Source: Gammaproteobacteria bacterium UBA2965 (GTDB lineage: Bacteria; Pseudomonadota; Gammaproteobacteria; Pseudomonadales; Azotimanducaceae). From it: a DNA stretch of 8,919 nucleotides. Location: assembly GCA_002348385.1 (NCBI GenBank), contig DEBD01000017.1:1-8919 (forward strand), given 5' to 3'. A program made the translations under genes and the position numbers. Below, in pieces: positions 1 to 6,753 of the stretch. Below the pieces are notes generated by a model. That model did no database searches, was not told the DNA's origin, and saw nothing but the letters and a program-made list of their open reading frames with translations. Within the stretch, counting starts at the first letter, position 1; the number at the start of each line of letters is the position of its first letter.

Positions 1-24
1 CGGATACGGATACGGATACGGACA
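1..24 (+). repeat. Hexanucleotide tandem repeat in rpsF
   Basis: The unit CGGATA occurs three times in perfect tandem at 1-18, followed by the degenerate copy CGGACA at 19-24. In the rpsF frame it encodes alternating Asp-Thr. The tract touches the window edge and may be longer. Because the unit is six bases, copy-number changes would keep the reading frame and only lengthen or shorten the acidic S6 tail. Confidence 0.85.
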
Positions 25-77
25 AGGATGCTGATGAGACGTCGGCACCGGCCGGTAGTGAGGAGGTGTCGGAATGA
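1..77 (+). CDS. rpsF: 30S ribosomal protein S6, C-terminal end (partial)
   Basis: Only the last 24 codons are present, in the frame that starts at base 3 and stops with TGA at 75-77. They encode a strongly acidic, unstructured tail: three or more Asp-Thr repeats, then DKDADETSAPAG and a glutamate-rich end, SEEVSE. An acidic tail of this kind is the usual C-terminus of S6 in gammaproteobacteria. In E. coli it is the site where RimK adds glutamates. The position directly upstream of rpsR and rplI is the canonical S6 locus. S6 pairs with S18 on the platform of the small subunit. The stop overlaps the rpsR start as ATGA, so the two partners are probably translationally coupled. The globular domain lies outside the window, so the call rests on the tail and on synteny. 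Confidence 0.88.
   Translation, partial: DTDTDTDKDADETSAPAGSEEVSE
61..66 (+). promoter_or_regulatory. Strong Shine-Dalgarno site of rpsR
   Basis: AGGAGG lies 7 bases before the rpsR ATG at 74 and inside the last codons of rpsF. It is the strongest ribosome binding site in the window. It fixes the rpsR start even though that start overlaps the rpsF stop. Confidence 0.85.
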
Positions 78-298
78 GCAGACGGTTTGGTCGAAAGAAA
101 TTCAGTCGGCTCAGCGCCGACGGCTCCGAGATCGATTACAAAAATCTGGACCTGATGCGCCAGTATATCGGCGATACGGGCAAGATCGTGCCCAGCCGCA
201 TCACCGGTGCCAGCGCCAAACACCAACGGCTCTTGGCGCAGGAAATCAAGCGCGCGCGTTATCTCGCGCTCTTGCCCTATACCGATCAGCACAAGTAA
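74..298 (+). CDS. rpsR: 30S ribosomal protein S18
   Basis: This 74-residue basic protein matches bacterial S18 (75 residues in E. coli) over its whole length. Recognisable parts are the basic N-terminus RRFGRKKF (3-10), the EIDYKN segment (19-24), the core GKIVPSRITG (36-45) and the ending IKRARYLALLPYTD (58-71). S18 binds 16S rRNA and S6 on the platform of the 30S subunit. The ATG at 74 is set by a strong AGGAGG and overlaps the rpsF stop. Residue 11 is Ser where E. coli has Cys, and the protein has no cysteine at all. In E. coli priB lies between rpsF and rpsR; here there is no room for it. The rpsR stop (296-298) forms part of the rplI Shine-Dalgarno site. Confidence 0.98.
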   Translation: MSRRFGRKKFSRLSADGSEIDYKNLDLMRQYIGDTGKIVPSRITGASAKHQRLLAQEIKRARYLALLPYTDQHK

Positions 299-307
299 GG
301 GCTACCC

Positions 308-754
308 ATGCAAGTGATACTGCTGGAAAAGATTGGCAACCTGGGCGACCTGGGCGACGAGGTGAACGTGAAGTCCGGGTTTGCCCGTAACTTTCTGATT
401 CCGAAAGGCAAGGCTGTGCGCGCAACCGAAGAGAATCGGGGCGTGTTCGAAGAACGCCGGGCGGATCTCGAGCGGGCAGCCAACGAGCTGCTTGGTGACG
501 CTGAAACCCGTGCTGCAAAGCTGCTGGACGTGACCACCACCATCGCGGCAAGAACCGGCGAGGAAGGCAAGCTTTACGGATCTGTTGGCACGCAGGACAT
601 CGTCGATGCCTTGGCGCGAGACGGGTTTGAGGTAGCCAAGCGCGAAGTGCGCATGCCCGAAGGCGCCATCCGCGTAGCCGGTGAGTACGACATCGACCTG
701 CAGCTGCACTCGGATGTCACGGTCACCGTGCACGTTTCCGTGGTTCCCGAATAA
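308..754 (+). CDS. rplI: 50S ribosomal protein L9
   Basis: The 148-residue product matches L9 (149 residues in E. coli). It has the N-terminal rRNA-binding domain MQVILLEKIGNLGDLGDEV (1-19) with VKSGFARNFLIPKGKA (21-36), a long charged connecting helix (about 41-75), and a C-terminal domain with GKLYGSVG (87-94) and a beta-rich end. L9 sits at the base of the L1 stalk of the 50S subunit and helps maintain reading frame. The ATG at 308 is preceded by TAAGGG (296-301), which includes the rpsR stop, so the two genes are tightly coupled. The membrane-protein gene (DUF2232 type) that separates rpsR and rplI in some gammaproteobacteria is absent. The gene is followed by 102 bp of non-coding sequence before dnaB. 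Confidence 0.98.
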   Translation: MQVILLEKIGNLGDLGDEVNVKSGFARNFLIPKGKAVRATEENRGVFEERRADLERAANELLGDAETRAAKLLDVTTTIAARTGEEGKLYGSVGTQDIVDALARDGFEVAKREVRMPEGAIRVAGEYDIDLQLHSDVTVTVHVSVVPE

Positions 755-767
755 CCGGGCGATTTCT

Positions 768-847
768 CAAGCAAAAAAGCAAATTTCTGCTTGCGTTGGC
801 GTACGGAAAGTTCCACGCTCTTGCGTCCATCCCGCCATCAACGCAAG
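768..847 (+). repeat. Competing inverted repeats in the rplI-dnaB spacer
   Basis: The 102-bp spacer (755-856) holds three overlapping pairings. CAAGCA (768-773) is complementary to TGCTTG (788-793). CTTGCGTTG (790-798) is a perfect 9-bp complement of CAACGCAAG (839-847). A second copy, CTTGCGT (820-826), can pair with the same ACGCAAG (841-847). The last arm ends 9 bases before the dnaB ATG, in the region a ribosome would contact, and dnaB has no good Shine-Dalgarno site. The repeats are directly visible. A regulatory role is only inferred. No T-run follows any stem, so this is not a standard intrinsic terminator. Confidence 0.45.
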
Positions 848-856
848 TGCTAGCGC

Positions 857-2269
857 ATGTCCGAAATCGTCCCGGAAGCCGAATCCCCTGAGCGCGCGAA
901 GCCTCGTCCGGGCGCGGTGTCGGGGCTCAAGGTGCCGCCCCATTCCATAGAAGCCGAGCAGTCGGTAATCGGCGGCCTGATGCTCAACAACGACGCTTGG
1001 TTCAACGTGTCTGACGTGGTGGCGGCAGACGACTTCTACCAGCAGCGTCACCAGGTATTATTCCAGGCGCTTGTGGAGCTCGCCGCGGACAACCAGCCCA
1101 TCGATGCGCTCACCGTGTCCGAGCGCCTGGCGTCCACCGGGCTGCTGGAAAAGGCGGGCGGTGTAGCCTATATCGCCGAGCTGGCGGAGAGCACCCCCGG
1201 CGCCAGCAACGTCAAGGCCTACGCCGATATCGTGCGTGAGCACTCCACCATGCGCCGCATAATCACGGCGGCCAACCGTATCGCCGAGTCGGCATTCTCG
1301 CCCGAGGGGCGCCCCAGCGAAGAGCTTCTGGGCATGGCGGAGCAGGAAGTGTTCCGCATCTCGGAGTCGCGGATGAAGGACGACGGGCCGCAGGCGGTGG
1401 GGCCGCTGCTTACTGGTGCGGTGAAACGCATCGAGGAGCTGTACACCTCCCGCAGCCCCATCACCGGGTTAGCCACCGGCTTCGACGAGCTGGACAAGAA
1501 GACCGCCGGCCTACAGCCCTCGGATCTCATCATCATCGCGGCACGCCCGTCCATGGGAAAGACGTCGCTGTTGGTAAACCTCATGGAGCATGCGGTGATG
1601 AGCGATCAGGGCGCCGTGCTGCTGTTCACCATGGAAATGCCTTCCGAGCAGATCGTCATGCGTATGCTGTCGTCGCTTGGCCGCATCGACCAGACCCGAA
1701 TGCGTACGGGTGACATGCACGATGACGACTGGCCCCGATTTACCGGTGCAGTGAGCCAGCTCAAAGACAAACCCCTGTACATCGACGACACACCGGCGCT
1801 CACGCCCAATGACATCCGCACCCGGGCACGACGGGTGGCGCGCGAGGCCGGCGACCTGTCACTCATCATGGTGGATTACATGCAGCTCATGCGTGGGTCC
1901 GGCCCGTTCGAAAACCGCACTAACGAGATCTCTGAGATCTCGCGCTCGCTGAAGGCCATCGCCAAAGAGATGCGCTGTCCCGTGGTGGCCGCCTCGCAGC
2001 TCAACCGAGGGCTGGAAAACCGCACAGACAAACGCCCGGTGATGTCAGACTTGCGCGAGTCCGGCGCCATCGAGCAGGATGCGGACGTCATCCTGTTCAT
2101 CTACCGCGACGAGGTTTACAACCCCGAAACGGCCGAGCAGGGCCTGGCGGAGATCATCATCGGCAAGCAGCGCAACGGTCCCATCGGCACCTGCCGCTTG
2201 TCTTTCATCGGCCAGCTTACCAAGTTCGAGAACTTAGCGTCCGATCGCTACGACGATTTCGGTCCGTAG
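857..2269 (+). CDS. dnaB: Replicative DNA helicase DnaB
   Basis: The 470-residue product is a full-length DnaB (471 in E. coli), the hexameric 5'-3' helicase that unwinds DNA at the fork and recruits primase. The N-terminal domain starts at about 24 with VPPHSIEAEQSVIGG. A linker helix lies near 180-200. The RecA-like motor follows, with Walker A ARPSMGKTS (229-237), the FTMEMPSEQ segment (257-265), Walker B LIMVDY (336-341), the AASQLNRGLENR motif (378-389), SDLRESGAIEQDAD (397-410), and the arginine-finger/KQRNGPIG region (437-444). No intein interrupts the motor domain, although DnaB is a frequent intein host. The ATG at 857 gives the expected N-terminus but has no clear Shine-Dalgarno site; the preceding inverted repeats may matter. 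alr, commonly next to dnaB, is absent: radA follows after 5 bp. Confidence 0.98.
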   Translation: MSEIVPEAESPERAKPRPGAVSGLKVPPHSIEAEQSVIGGLMLNNDAWFNVSDVVAADDFYQQRHQVLFQALVELAADNQPIDALTVSERLASTGLLEKAGGVAYIAELAESTPGASNVKAYADIVREHSTMRRIITAANRIAESAFSPEGRPSEELLGMAEQEVFRISESRMKDDGPQAVGPLLTGAVKRIEELYTSRSPITGLATGFDELDKKTAGLQPSDLIIIAARPSMGKTSLLVNLMEHAVMSDQGAVLLFTMEMPSEQIVMRMLSSLGRIDQTRMRTGDMHDDDWPRFTGAVSQLKDKPLYIDDTPALTPNDIRTRARRVAREAGDLSLIMVDYMQLMRGSGPFENRTNEISEISRSLKAIAKEMRCPVVAASQLNRGLENRTDKRPVMSDLRESGAIEQDADVILFIYRDEVYNPETAEQGLAEIIIGKQRNGPIGTCRLSFIGQLTKFENLASDRYDDFGP

Positions 2270-2274
2270 CCTGC

Positions 2275-3651
2275 GTGGCGAAGCGTAAGACGAAATCTGC
2301 GTTTGTATGCGACGACTGTGGTGCCGAGCACGCGCAGTGGCAGGGCCAGTGCCTCACCTGCGGTGCCTGGAATACCCTCTCACGGGTGACCATCGGTCCG
2401 GTGCCGGAGGCCCGTGCGGCGGGTGGTGGTTTCGCCGGCGCGGTTTCAGAGGTGCAGTGGCTTGCCGAGGTTGAGCAGCAGGCGGCCGAGCGGCTGCCTT
2501 CCGGTTACGGTGAGCTCGACAGGGTGCTGGGGGGTGGCTTCGTGCCCGGCTCGGTGGTGCTCATCGGCGGCGATCCTGGCGCTGGCAAGAGCACGCTGCT
2601 GCTGCAGGTCACCTGCGAGTTGGCCTGCAATCAGAGTGTGCTGTATGTCACTGGCGAGGAGTCGCTCCAGCAGCTCGCGCTGCGCGCGCAGCGCCTTGGA
2701 TTGTCGGTAGATAACGTGCGCGTAGCAGCGGAGACCAACGCCGAAGCGGTGGCGGGGCTCATCAGCGAGCACGCGCCGCGGGTCGTGGTGGTGGACTCCA
2801 TTCAGGTGATGCAGCTTGGCTCGGTGGACAGCATGCCCGGCAGCGTCAGCCAGGTGCGCGAGACCGCCGCCTTCCTTACCCGGCTGGCCAAGCAGAGCCA
2901 GATCGTCATGGTGCTGGTGGGTCACGTCACCAAGGAAGGTAATCTGGCGGGCCCCAAGGTCCTGGAGCACATGATCGACTGCTTCATGATGCTCGACAGC
3001 CCTACGGGCAGCCGCTACCGGACCCTGCGCGGTCAGAAGAATCGGTTTGGGGCCGTGAACGAGCTTGGCGTGTTCGCCATGACCGATCAGGGCATGAAAG
3101 AGGTGGCCAATCCGTCGGCGATTTTTCTCCAGCGCGGTGACCTGCCGTCGCCCGGTAGCGTGGCCACGGTGACCTGGGAGGGCACGCGGCCGCTGTTGGT
3201 GGAAATTCAGGCCTTGGTGGATCAGATACAGGGTGGCTATGCCAAGCGGGTGGCCGTGGGGCTCGACCAGCAACGTCTTGCCATGCACCTGGCGGTGCTG
3301 CATCGGCACTGCGGCATCATGCTCTCTGACCAGGACGTGTTCGCCAACGCCGTAGGTGGTGTGCGCATCAGTGAAACGGGGGCCGACCTGGCCGTGTTGC
3401 TGGCGGTGATCTCGTCACTGCGCGATCGCGTGCTGCCGCAGGATCTCATCGTGTTCGGGGAGCTGGGTCTTACCGGAGAGGTGCGTCCGGTGGCCAACGG
3501 CCAGGAACGCCTGGCCGAGGCCAAGAAGCACGGCTTCACCCGGGCCGTGGTGCCTTATGCGAACCGGCCGCGAGAGGTGATGCAGGGCATGGCGGTGCAT
3601 GCAGTGAAGAATCTATCGTCGGCCCTGGAGGTCATCGACGGCGCGCTTTAG
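2275..3651 (+). CDS. radA: DNA repair and recombination protein RadA (Sms)
   Basis: The 458-residue product (460 in E. coli) is a DnaB-type branch-migration helicase that works with RecA in homologous recombination. Domains in order: a four-cysteine zinc finger (C12, C15, C26, C29) with the typical QWQGQC between the pairs; a RecA-like ATPase with Walker A GGDPGAGKST (98-107), Walker B VVVVDS (170-175) and the RadA-specific KNRFG motif (255-259); and a Lon-protease-like C-terminal domain (about 325-458) including FGELGLTGEVRPV (394-406). The start is GTG at 2275, chosen because it gives the family N-terminus (MAKRKTKSAFVCDDCG, with GTG read as Met). It lies 5 bp after the dnaB stop and has no visible Shine-Dalgarno site, so translation probably depends on coupling to dnaB. 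Its stop overlaps the stop of the convergent ettA. Confidence 0.98.
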   Translation: MAKRKTKSAFVCDDCGAEHAQWQGQCLTCGAWNTLSRVTIGPVPEARAAGGGFAGAVSEVQWLAEVEQQAAERLPSGYGELDRVLGGGFVPGSVVLIGGDPGAGKSTLLLQVTCELACNQSVLYVTGEESLQQLALRAQRLGLSVDNVRVAAETNAEAVAGLISEHAPRVVVVDSIQVMQLGSVDSMPGSVSQVRETAAFLTRLAKQSQIVMVLVGHVTKEGNLAGPKVLEHMIDCFMMLDSPTGSRYRTLRGQKNRFGAVNELGVFAMTDQGMKEVANPSAIFLQRGDLPSPGSVATVTWEGTRPLLVEIQALVDQIQGGYAKRVAVGLDQQRLAMHLAVLHRHCGIMLSDQDVFANAVGGVRISETGADLAVLLAVISSLRDRVLPQDLIVFGELGLTGEVRPVANGQERLAEAKKHGFTRAVVPYANRPREVMQGMAVHAVKNLSSALEVIDGAL

Positions 3652-5327
3652 CGCATGAGCGGCTTGTACTGAACCCGCGTGGGTTCGTCGCTCTCCCCGG
3701 AGGCTGCCAATCGTTTCTTGTGGTCCGCCTCGTAGTCGGAAAAGTTGCCTTCGAACCACTCCACGTGGGAGTTGCCCTCGAACGCTAGAATGTGGGTGGC
3801 GATGCGATCCAGGAACCAGCGATCGTGTGAGATCACCAGTACTGTGCCGGGAAAGTTCAGCAGGGCGTCCTCCAGCGCGCGTAGTGTCTCCACGTCCAGG
3901 TCGTTGGTGGGCTCATCGAGCAGCAGCACGTTGGCGCCGCGCCGCAGGAGCTTGGCCAGATGCACTCGGTTGCGTTCTCCGCCAGACAGGTCGCCCACCC
4001 GTTTCTGCTGATCCGCGCCCTTGAAGTTGAAGCGCGACACGTAGCCGCGTGAGGGGATCTCGTACTGGCCCACCCGGATGATGTCCTGTCCGTCGGAGAT
4101 TTCCTCCCATACCGACTTGTCGCCGGCCAGGGCGTCTCGGCTCTGATCCACGTAGGCCAGGCTCACCGTGTCGCCCAGCTCCACGCTGCCGTCTTCGGGC
4201 GATTCGGCGCCGGTGATGAGTTTGAACAGCGTGGACTTGCCCGCGCCGTTGCCGCCGATGATGCCCACGATGGCGCCTTTCGGAATGCTGGCGTTGAGAT
4301 GGTCGATGAGCAGCTTCTCGCCGAACCCCTTACTGAGCCCCTTGAGGTCGATCACCTTGTCGCCCAGCCGTTCGCCCGGCGGGATGTACAGCTCGGTGGT
4401 CTCGGCGCGGCTCTGATTTTCCTTGGAAGTCAGTTCCTCGAAGCGCTGCAGCCGCGCTTTGCTCTTGGCCTGCCGTGCCCGGGGGTTGGCCCGCACCCAT
4501 TCCAGCTCAGACTTGATGGCGCGCTGATGGGCTTTCTCCTGGGAGGCTTCCTGCTGCAGCCGAAGGTCCTTGGCTTCCAGCCAAGCGCTGTAGTTGCCTT
4601 CGAAGGGAATACCCCGGCCGCGATCCAGCTCCAGGATCCAACCGGCCACGTTGTCGAGAAAATACCGGTCGTGGGTGACCCCCACCACGGTGCCTGGATA
4701 TTCGGCCAGAAAGCGTTCCAGCCAGGCTACGCTTTCTGCATCCAGGTGGTTGGTGGGTTCGTCCAACAGCAGCATGTCGGGCTTGGAGAGCAGCAGTTTG
4801 CACAGCGCCACCCGCCGCCGCTCGCCGCCGGACAGCTTGCCAACGTCCGCATCCCAGGGCGGCAGGCGTAGCGCGTCCGCGGCGATTTCCAGGGTGCGGT
4901 CGATGTCCCAGCCGTTGGCTGCGTCAATTTCGGTTGCCAGGTCTCCCTGGCGCTCCAGCAGCTCGTTCATTTCGTCGTCACTCATGGGCTCGGCGAAGCG
5001 ATCGGAGATGGCGTTGTATTCGTTCACCATGACCACCAGTTCGCCCATGCCCTGCTCCACGTTGCCCCGCACGTCCAGGGATTCGTCCAGCTCTGGCTCC
5101 TGAGTCAGGTAGCCCACGCGCAGGCCCTTGGCCGGCCGCGCCTCGCCGTCGTGTTCAGCGTCCACCCCGGCCATGATCTTCAGCAGGCTCGACTTGCCGG
5201 CTCCGTTCAGCCCCAGCACGCCGATCTTGGCGCCGGGAAAGAACGACAGGGAAATGTTCTCCAGGATGGTGCGCTTGGGCGGCACCACCTTGCTCACGTT
5301 CTGCATGGTATAGACGTATTGCGCCAT
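3648..5327 (-). CDS. ettA: Energy-dependent translational throttle protein EttA (ABC-F ATPase)
   Basis: The 559-residue product (555 in E. coli) is a cytoplasmic tandem ABC ATPase that binds the ribosomal E site and couples early elongation to the ATP/ADP ratio. ABC1 has Walker A GLNGAGKSS (39-47), signature LSGGE (165-169) and Walker B LLLDE (186-190). The interdomain linker, which forms the P-site tRNA interaction motif, spans about 243-325 and includes SELEWVR (273-279). ABC2 has GGNGAGKST (358-366), LSGGE (447-451) and VLLLDE (467-472). The N-terminus MAQYVYTM and the NISLSFFPGAKIGVLGLNGAG stretch (24-44) are specific to EttA rather than Uup or YheS. There are no membrane segments. The ATG at 5325-5327 has only a weak upstream GAG. 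The gene is divergent from glyA and convergent with radA, so it is likely monocistronic. The second catalytic glutamate and all ATPase motifs are intact. Confidence 0.97.
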   Translation of the reverse strand: MAQYVYTMQNVSKVVPPKRTILENISLSFFPGAKIGVLGLNGAGKSSLLKIMAGVDAEHDGEARPAKGLRVGYLTQEPELDESLDVRGNVEQGMGELVVMVNEYNAISDRFAEPMSDDEMNELLERQGDLATEIDAANGWDIDRTLEIAADALRLPPWDADVGKLSGGERRRVALCKLLLSKPDMLLLDEPTNHLDAESVAWLERFLAEYPGTVVGVTHDRYFLDNVAGWILELDRGRGIPFEGNYSAWLEAKDLRLQQEASQEKAHQRAIKSELEWVRANPRARQAKSKARLQRFEELTSKENQSRAETTELYIPPGERLGDKVIDLKGLSKGFGEKLLIDHLNASIPKGAIVGIIGGNGAGKSTLFKLITGAESPEDGSVELGDTVSLAYVDQSRDALAGDKSVWEEISDGQDIIRVGQYEIPSRGYVSRFNFKGADQQKRVGDLSGGERNRVHLAKLLRRGANVLLLDEPTNDLDVETLRALEDALLNFPGTVLVISHDRWFLDRIATHILAFEGNSHVEWFEGNFSDYEADHKKRLAASGESDEPTRVQYKPLMR

Positions 5328-5368
5328 GAGGACTCGACCGCTCCGAATGGTCCCTTGGGGGAGCGCGC

Positions 5369-5397
5369 ACGCTACCGATAACGCGAGTGCGATTCAA
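5369..5397 (-). promoter_or_regulatory. Candidate sigma-70 promoter of ettA
   Basis: On the minus strand TTGAAT (5397-5392) and TAGCGT (5374-5369) are separated by 17 bases and match the -35 and -10 consensus at 4 and 3 of 6 positions. Transcription would begin near 5362, leaving a leader of about 35 bases before the ettA ATG. The position is sensible because this is the only upstream space for the gene, but the match is modest. Confidence 0.28.
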
Positions 5398-5418
5398 CTT
5401 GGCGATGAGTCAATTGCG

Positions 5419-5447
5419 TTCGCCCTGGAGTTGGCTTGAGTTAAACT
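5419..5447 (+). promoter_or_regulatory. Possible weak promoter of glyA
   Basis: TAAACT (5442-5447) matches the -10 consensus at 4 of 6 positions and is 17 bases downstream of TTCGCC (5419-5424), a poor -35 with 3 of 6 matches. Transcription would begin near 5454, about 23 bases before the glyA ATG. A glyA promoter must lie in this divergent 149-bp region, because ettA runs the other way, but this exact placement is uncertain. I saw no convincing MetR-like or PurR-like site, the regulators known for E. coli glyA. Confidence 0.2.
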
Positions 5448-5476
5448 GCCGCGTCTCCCAGCCAAGATCACTTGAG

Positions 5477-6742
5477 ATGTTTGCAAAGGACGAAACAATC
5501 GCCGGGTTCGACGACGAGGTGGCGGCCGCTATCGCGCAGGAAAACCTCCGGCAGGAGCAGCACATTGAGCTCATCGCTTCGGAAAACTACGCCTCCCCGC
5601 GGGTGATGGAAGCCCAGGGCGGCGTTATGACCAACAAGTATGCGGAAGGCTACCCCGGCAGGCGTTACTACGGGGGCTGTGAGCACGTGGACACCGTGGA
5701 ACTGCTCGCCATCGAGCGCGTGAAAGCGCTGTTCGGCGCCGATTACGCCAACGTGCAGCCGCATTCGGGTTCCCAGGCCAACGGGGCCGTGTATCTCGCG
5801 CTGCTGGAGCCGGGCGACACCATTCTCGGCATGAGCCTGGATGCCGGTGGCCACCTGACCCATGGCGCCGCGCCGAACTTCTCCGGCAAAACCTACCATG
5901 CCGTGCAGTACGGGCTCGAAGAGGCCACGGGCGAGGTGGACTACGCTCAAGTGGAGCGGCTGGCGCAGGAGCATCGGCCGAAGATGATCGTTGGTGGCTT
6001 CTCGGCCTATTCTCGCCGGATGGACTGGCAGCGCTTTCGCGATATCGCCGACTCCGTGGGCGCCTATTTGATGGTGGACATGGCCCACGTGGCTGGCCTG
6101 GTAGCCGCCGGCCTCTATCCCAATCCGGTGCAGGTGGCGGACGTAACTACGTCTACCACCCACAAGACCCTGCGCGGGCCCCGTGGCGGCATCATTCTGG
6201 CGCGCAGCAATCCCGACGTGGAGAAAAAGCTGAACTCCGCATTGTTCCCTGGCTCTCAAGGCGGGCCCCTCATGCACGTGATCGCCGCCAAGGCCGTGTG
6301 CTTCAAAGAAGCCGCCGGCGAGCCCTTCAAGGCCTACCAGGCCCAGGTGGTCGCGAATGCCAAGGCCATGGCGGAAGGTTTCATGGCCCGCGGCTACAAG
6401 GTGGTGTCTGGGGGCACCGACAACCACCTGTTCCTGCTGGATCTCATCGCGCAGGACATCACCGGTAAGGACGCAGACGCCGCGCTGGGTCGCGCCAACA
6501 TCACCGTGAACAAAAATGCCGTGCCGGGCGACCCGCGTTCTCCGTTCGTCACCTCGGGTTTGCGCATCGGCACGCCGGCGGTGACTACGCGCGGGTTTAA
6601 AGAAGCGGAATGCACCACCCTGACCGGGTGGATTTGCGACGTGCTGGACGACCTGGAGAACGACAACATGATCGGCAGCGTACGTCAGAAGGTGCTGGAG
6701 CTCTGCCAGCAGTTTCCCGTCTATCAGGCCAACGCGGCCTAG
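5477..6742 (+). CDS. glyA: Serine hydroxymethyltransferase
   Basis: The 421-residue PLP enzyme (417 in E. coli) interconverts serine plus tetrahydrofolate with glycine plus methylene-tetrahydrofolate, the main cellular source of one-carbon units. Family motifs are HIELIASENYASPRV (29-43), TNKYAEGYPGRRYYGG (52-67), the cofactor-binding HSGSQAN (96-102), GGHLTHGA (124-131), VDMAHVAGLVAAGLYPNP (200-217) and the PLP lysine K230 within TTHKTLRGPRGG (227-238). The C-terminal domain has VSGGTDNHLFL (310-320) and SPFVTSGLRIGTPA (355-368). The start at ATG 5477 gives MFAKDETIAGFDDEV, the expected N-terminus. The frame stays open upstream to a GTG at 5387 and an ATG at 5405, but that extension has no family similarity. 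The Shine-Dalgarno site is weak. nrdR follows after 11 bp. All active-site segments are intact. Confidence 0.98.
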   Translation: MFAKDETIAGFDDEVAAAIAQENLRQEQHIELIASENYASPRVMEAQGGVMTNKYAEGYPGRRYYGGCEHVDTVELLAIERVKALFGADYANVQPHSGSQANGAVYLALLEPGDTILGMSLDAGGHLTHGAAPNFSGKTYHAVQYGLEEATGEVDYAQVERLAQEHRPKMIVGGFSAYSRRMDWQRFRDIADSVGAYLMVDMAHVAGLVAAGLYPNPVQVADVTTSTTHKTLRGPRGGIILARSNPDVEKKLNSALFPGSQGGPLMHVIAAKAVCFKEAAGEPFKAYQAQVVANAKAMAEGFMARGYKVVSGGTDNHLFLLDLIAQDITGKDADAALGRANITVNKNAVPGDPRSPFVTSGLRIGTPAVTTRGFKEAECTTLTGWICDVLDDLENDNMIGSVRQKVLELCQQFPVYQANAA

Positions 6743-6747
6743 GGTGG
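6741..6747 (+). promoter_or_regulatory. Ribosome binding site that fixes the nrdR TTG start
   Basis: AGGGTGG, overlapping the glyA stop TAG (6740-6742), lies 6 bases before the TTG at 6754. It is a good Shine-Dalgarno sequence at the right spacing and supports TTG as the nrdR initiation codon. No ATG or GTG gives the family N-terminus. Confidence 0.7.
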
Positions 6748-6753
6748 TTTCCC

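Noticed and set aside
768..800. Intrinsic terminator after rplI
   Set aside because: The best stem (AAGCA/TGCTT or CAAGCA/TGCTTG) is only 5-6 bp, AT-rich, and is followed by GCGTTGG rather than a T-run.
779..856. A sigma-70 promoter for dnaB in the 102-bp spacer
   Set aside because: The TTGCGT sequences at 791 and 821 resemble -35 elements, but no acceptable -10 lies 16-18 bases downstream of either.
1412..2269. Intein or insertion in the dnaB motor domain, a common intein site
   Set aside because: The ATPase motifs are contiguous and the protein has the normal length of 470 residues.
2446..3309. A 287-residue open frame on the minus strand opposite radA
   Set aside because: It is an antisense shadow with no recognisable motif and no independent start signals.
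4299..4871. A 190-residue open frame on the plus strand opposite ettA
   Set aside because: It is a shadow of ettA. Fragments such as LGLPCPGVGPHP are simply complementary to ABC ATPase codons.
5468..6427. A 319-residue open frame on the minus strand opposite glyA
   Set aside because: It is His/Gly-rich low-information sequence typical of the antisense of a GC-rich gene, lies wholly inside the unmistakable glyA, and shows no family motif.
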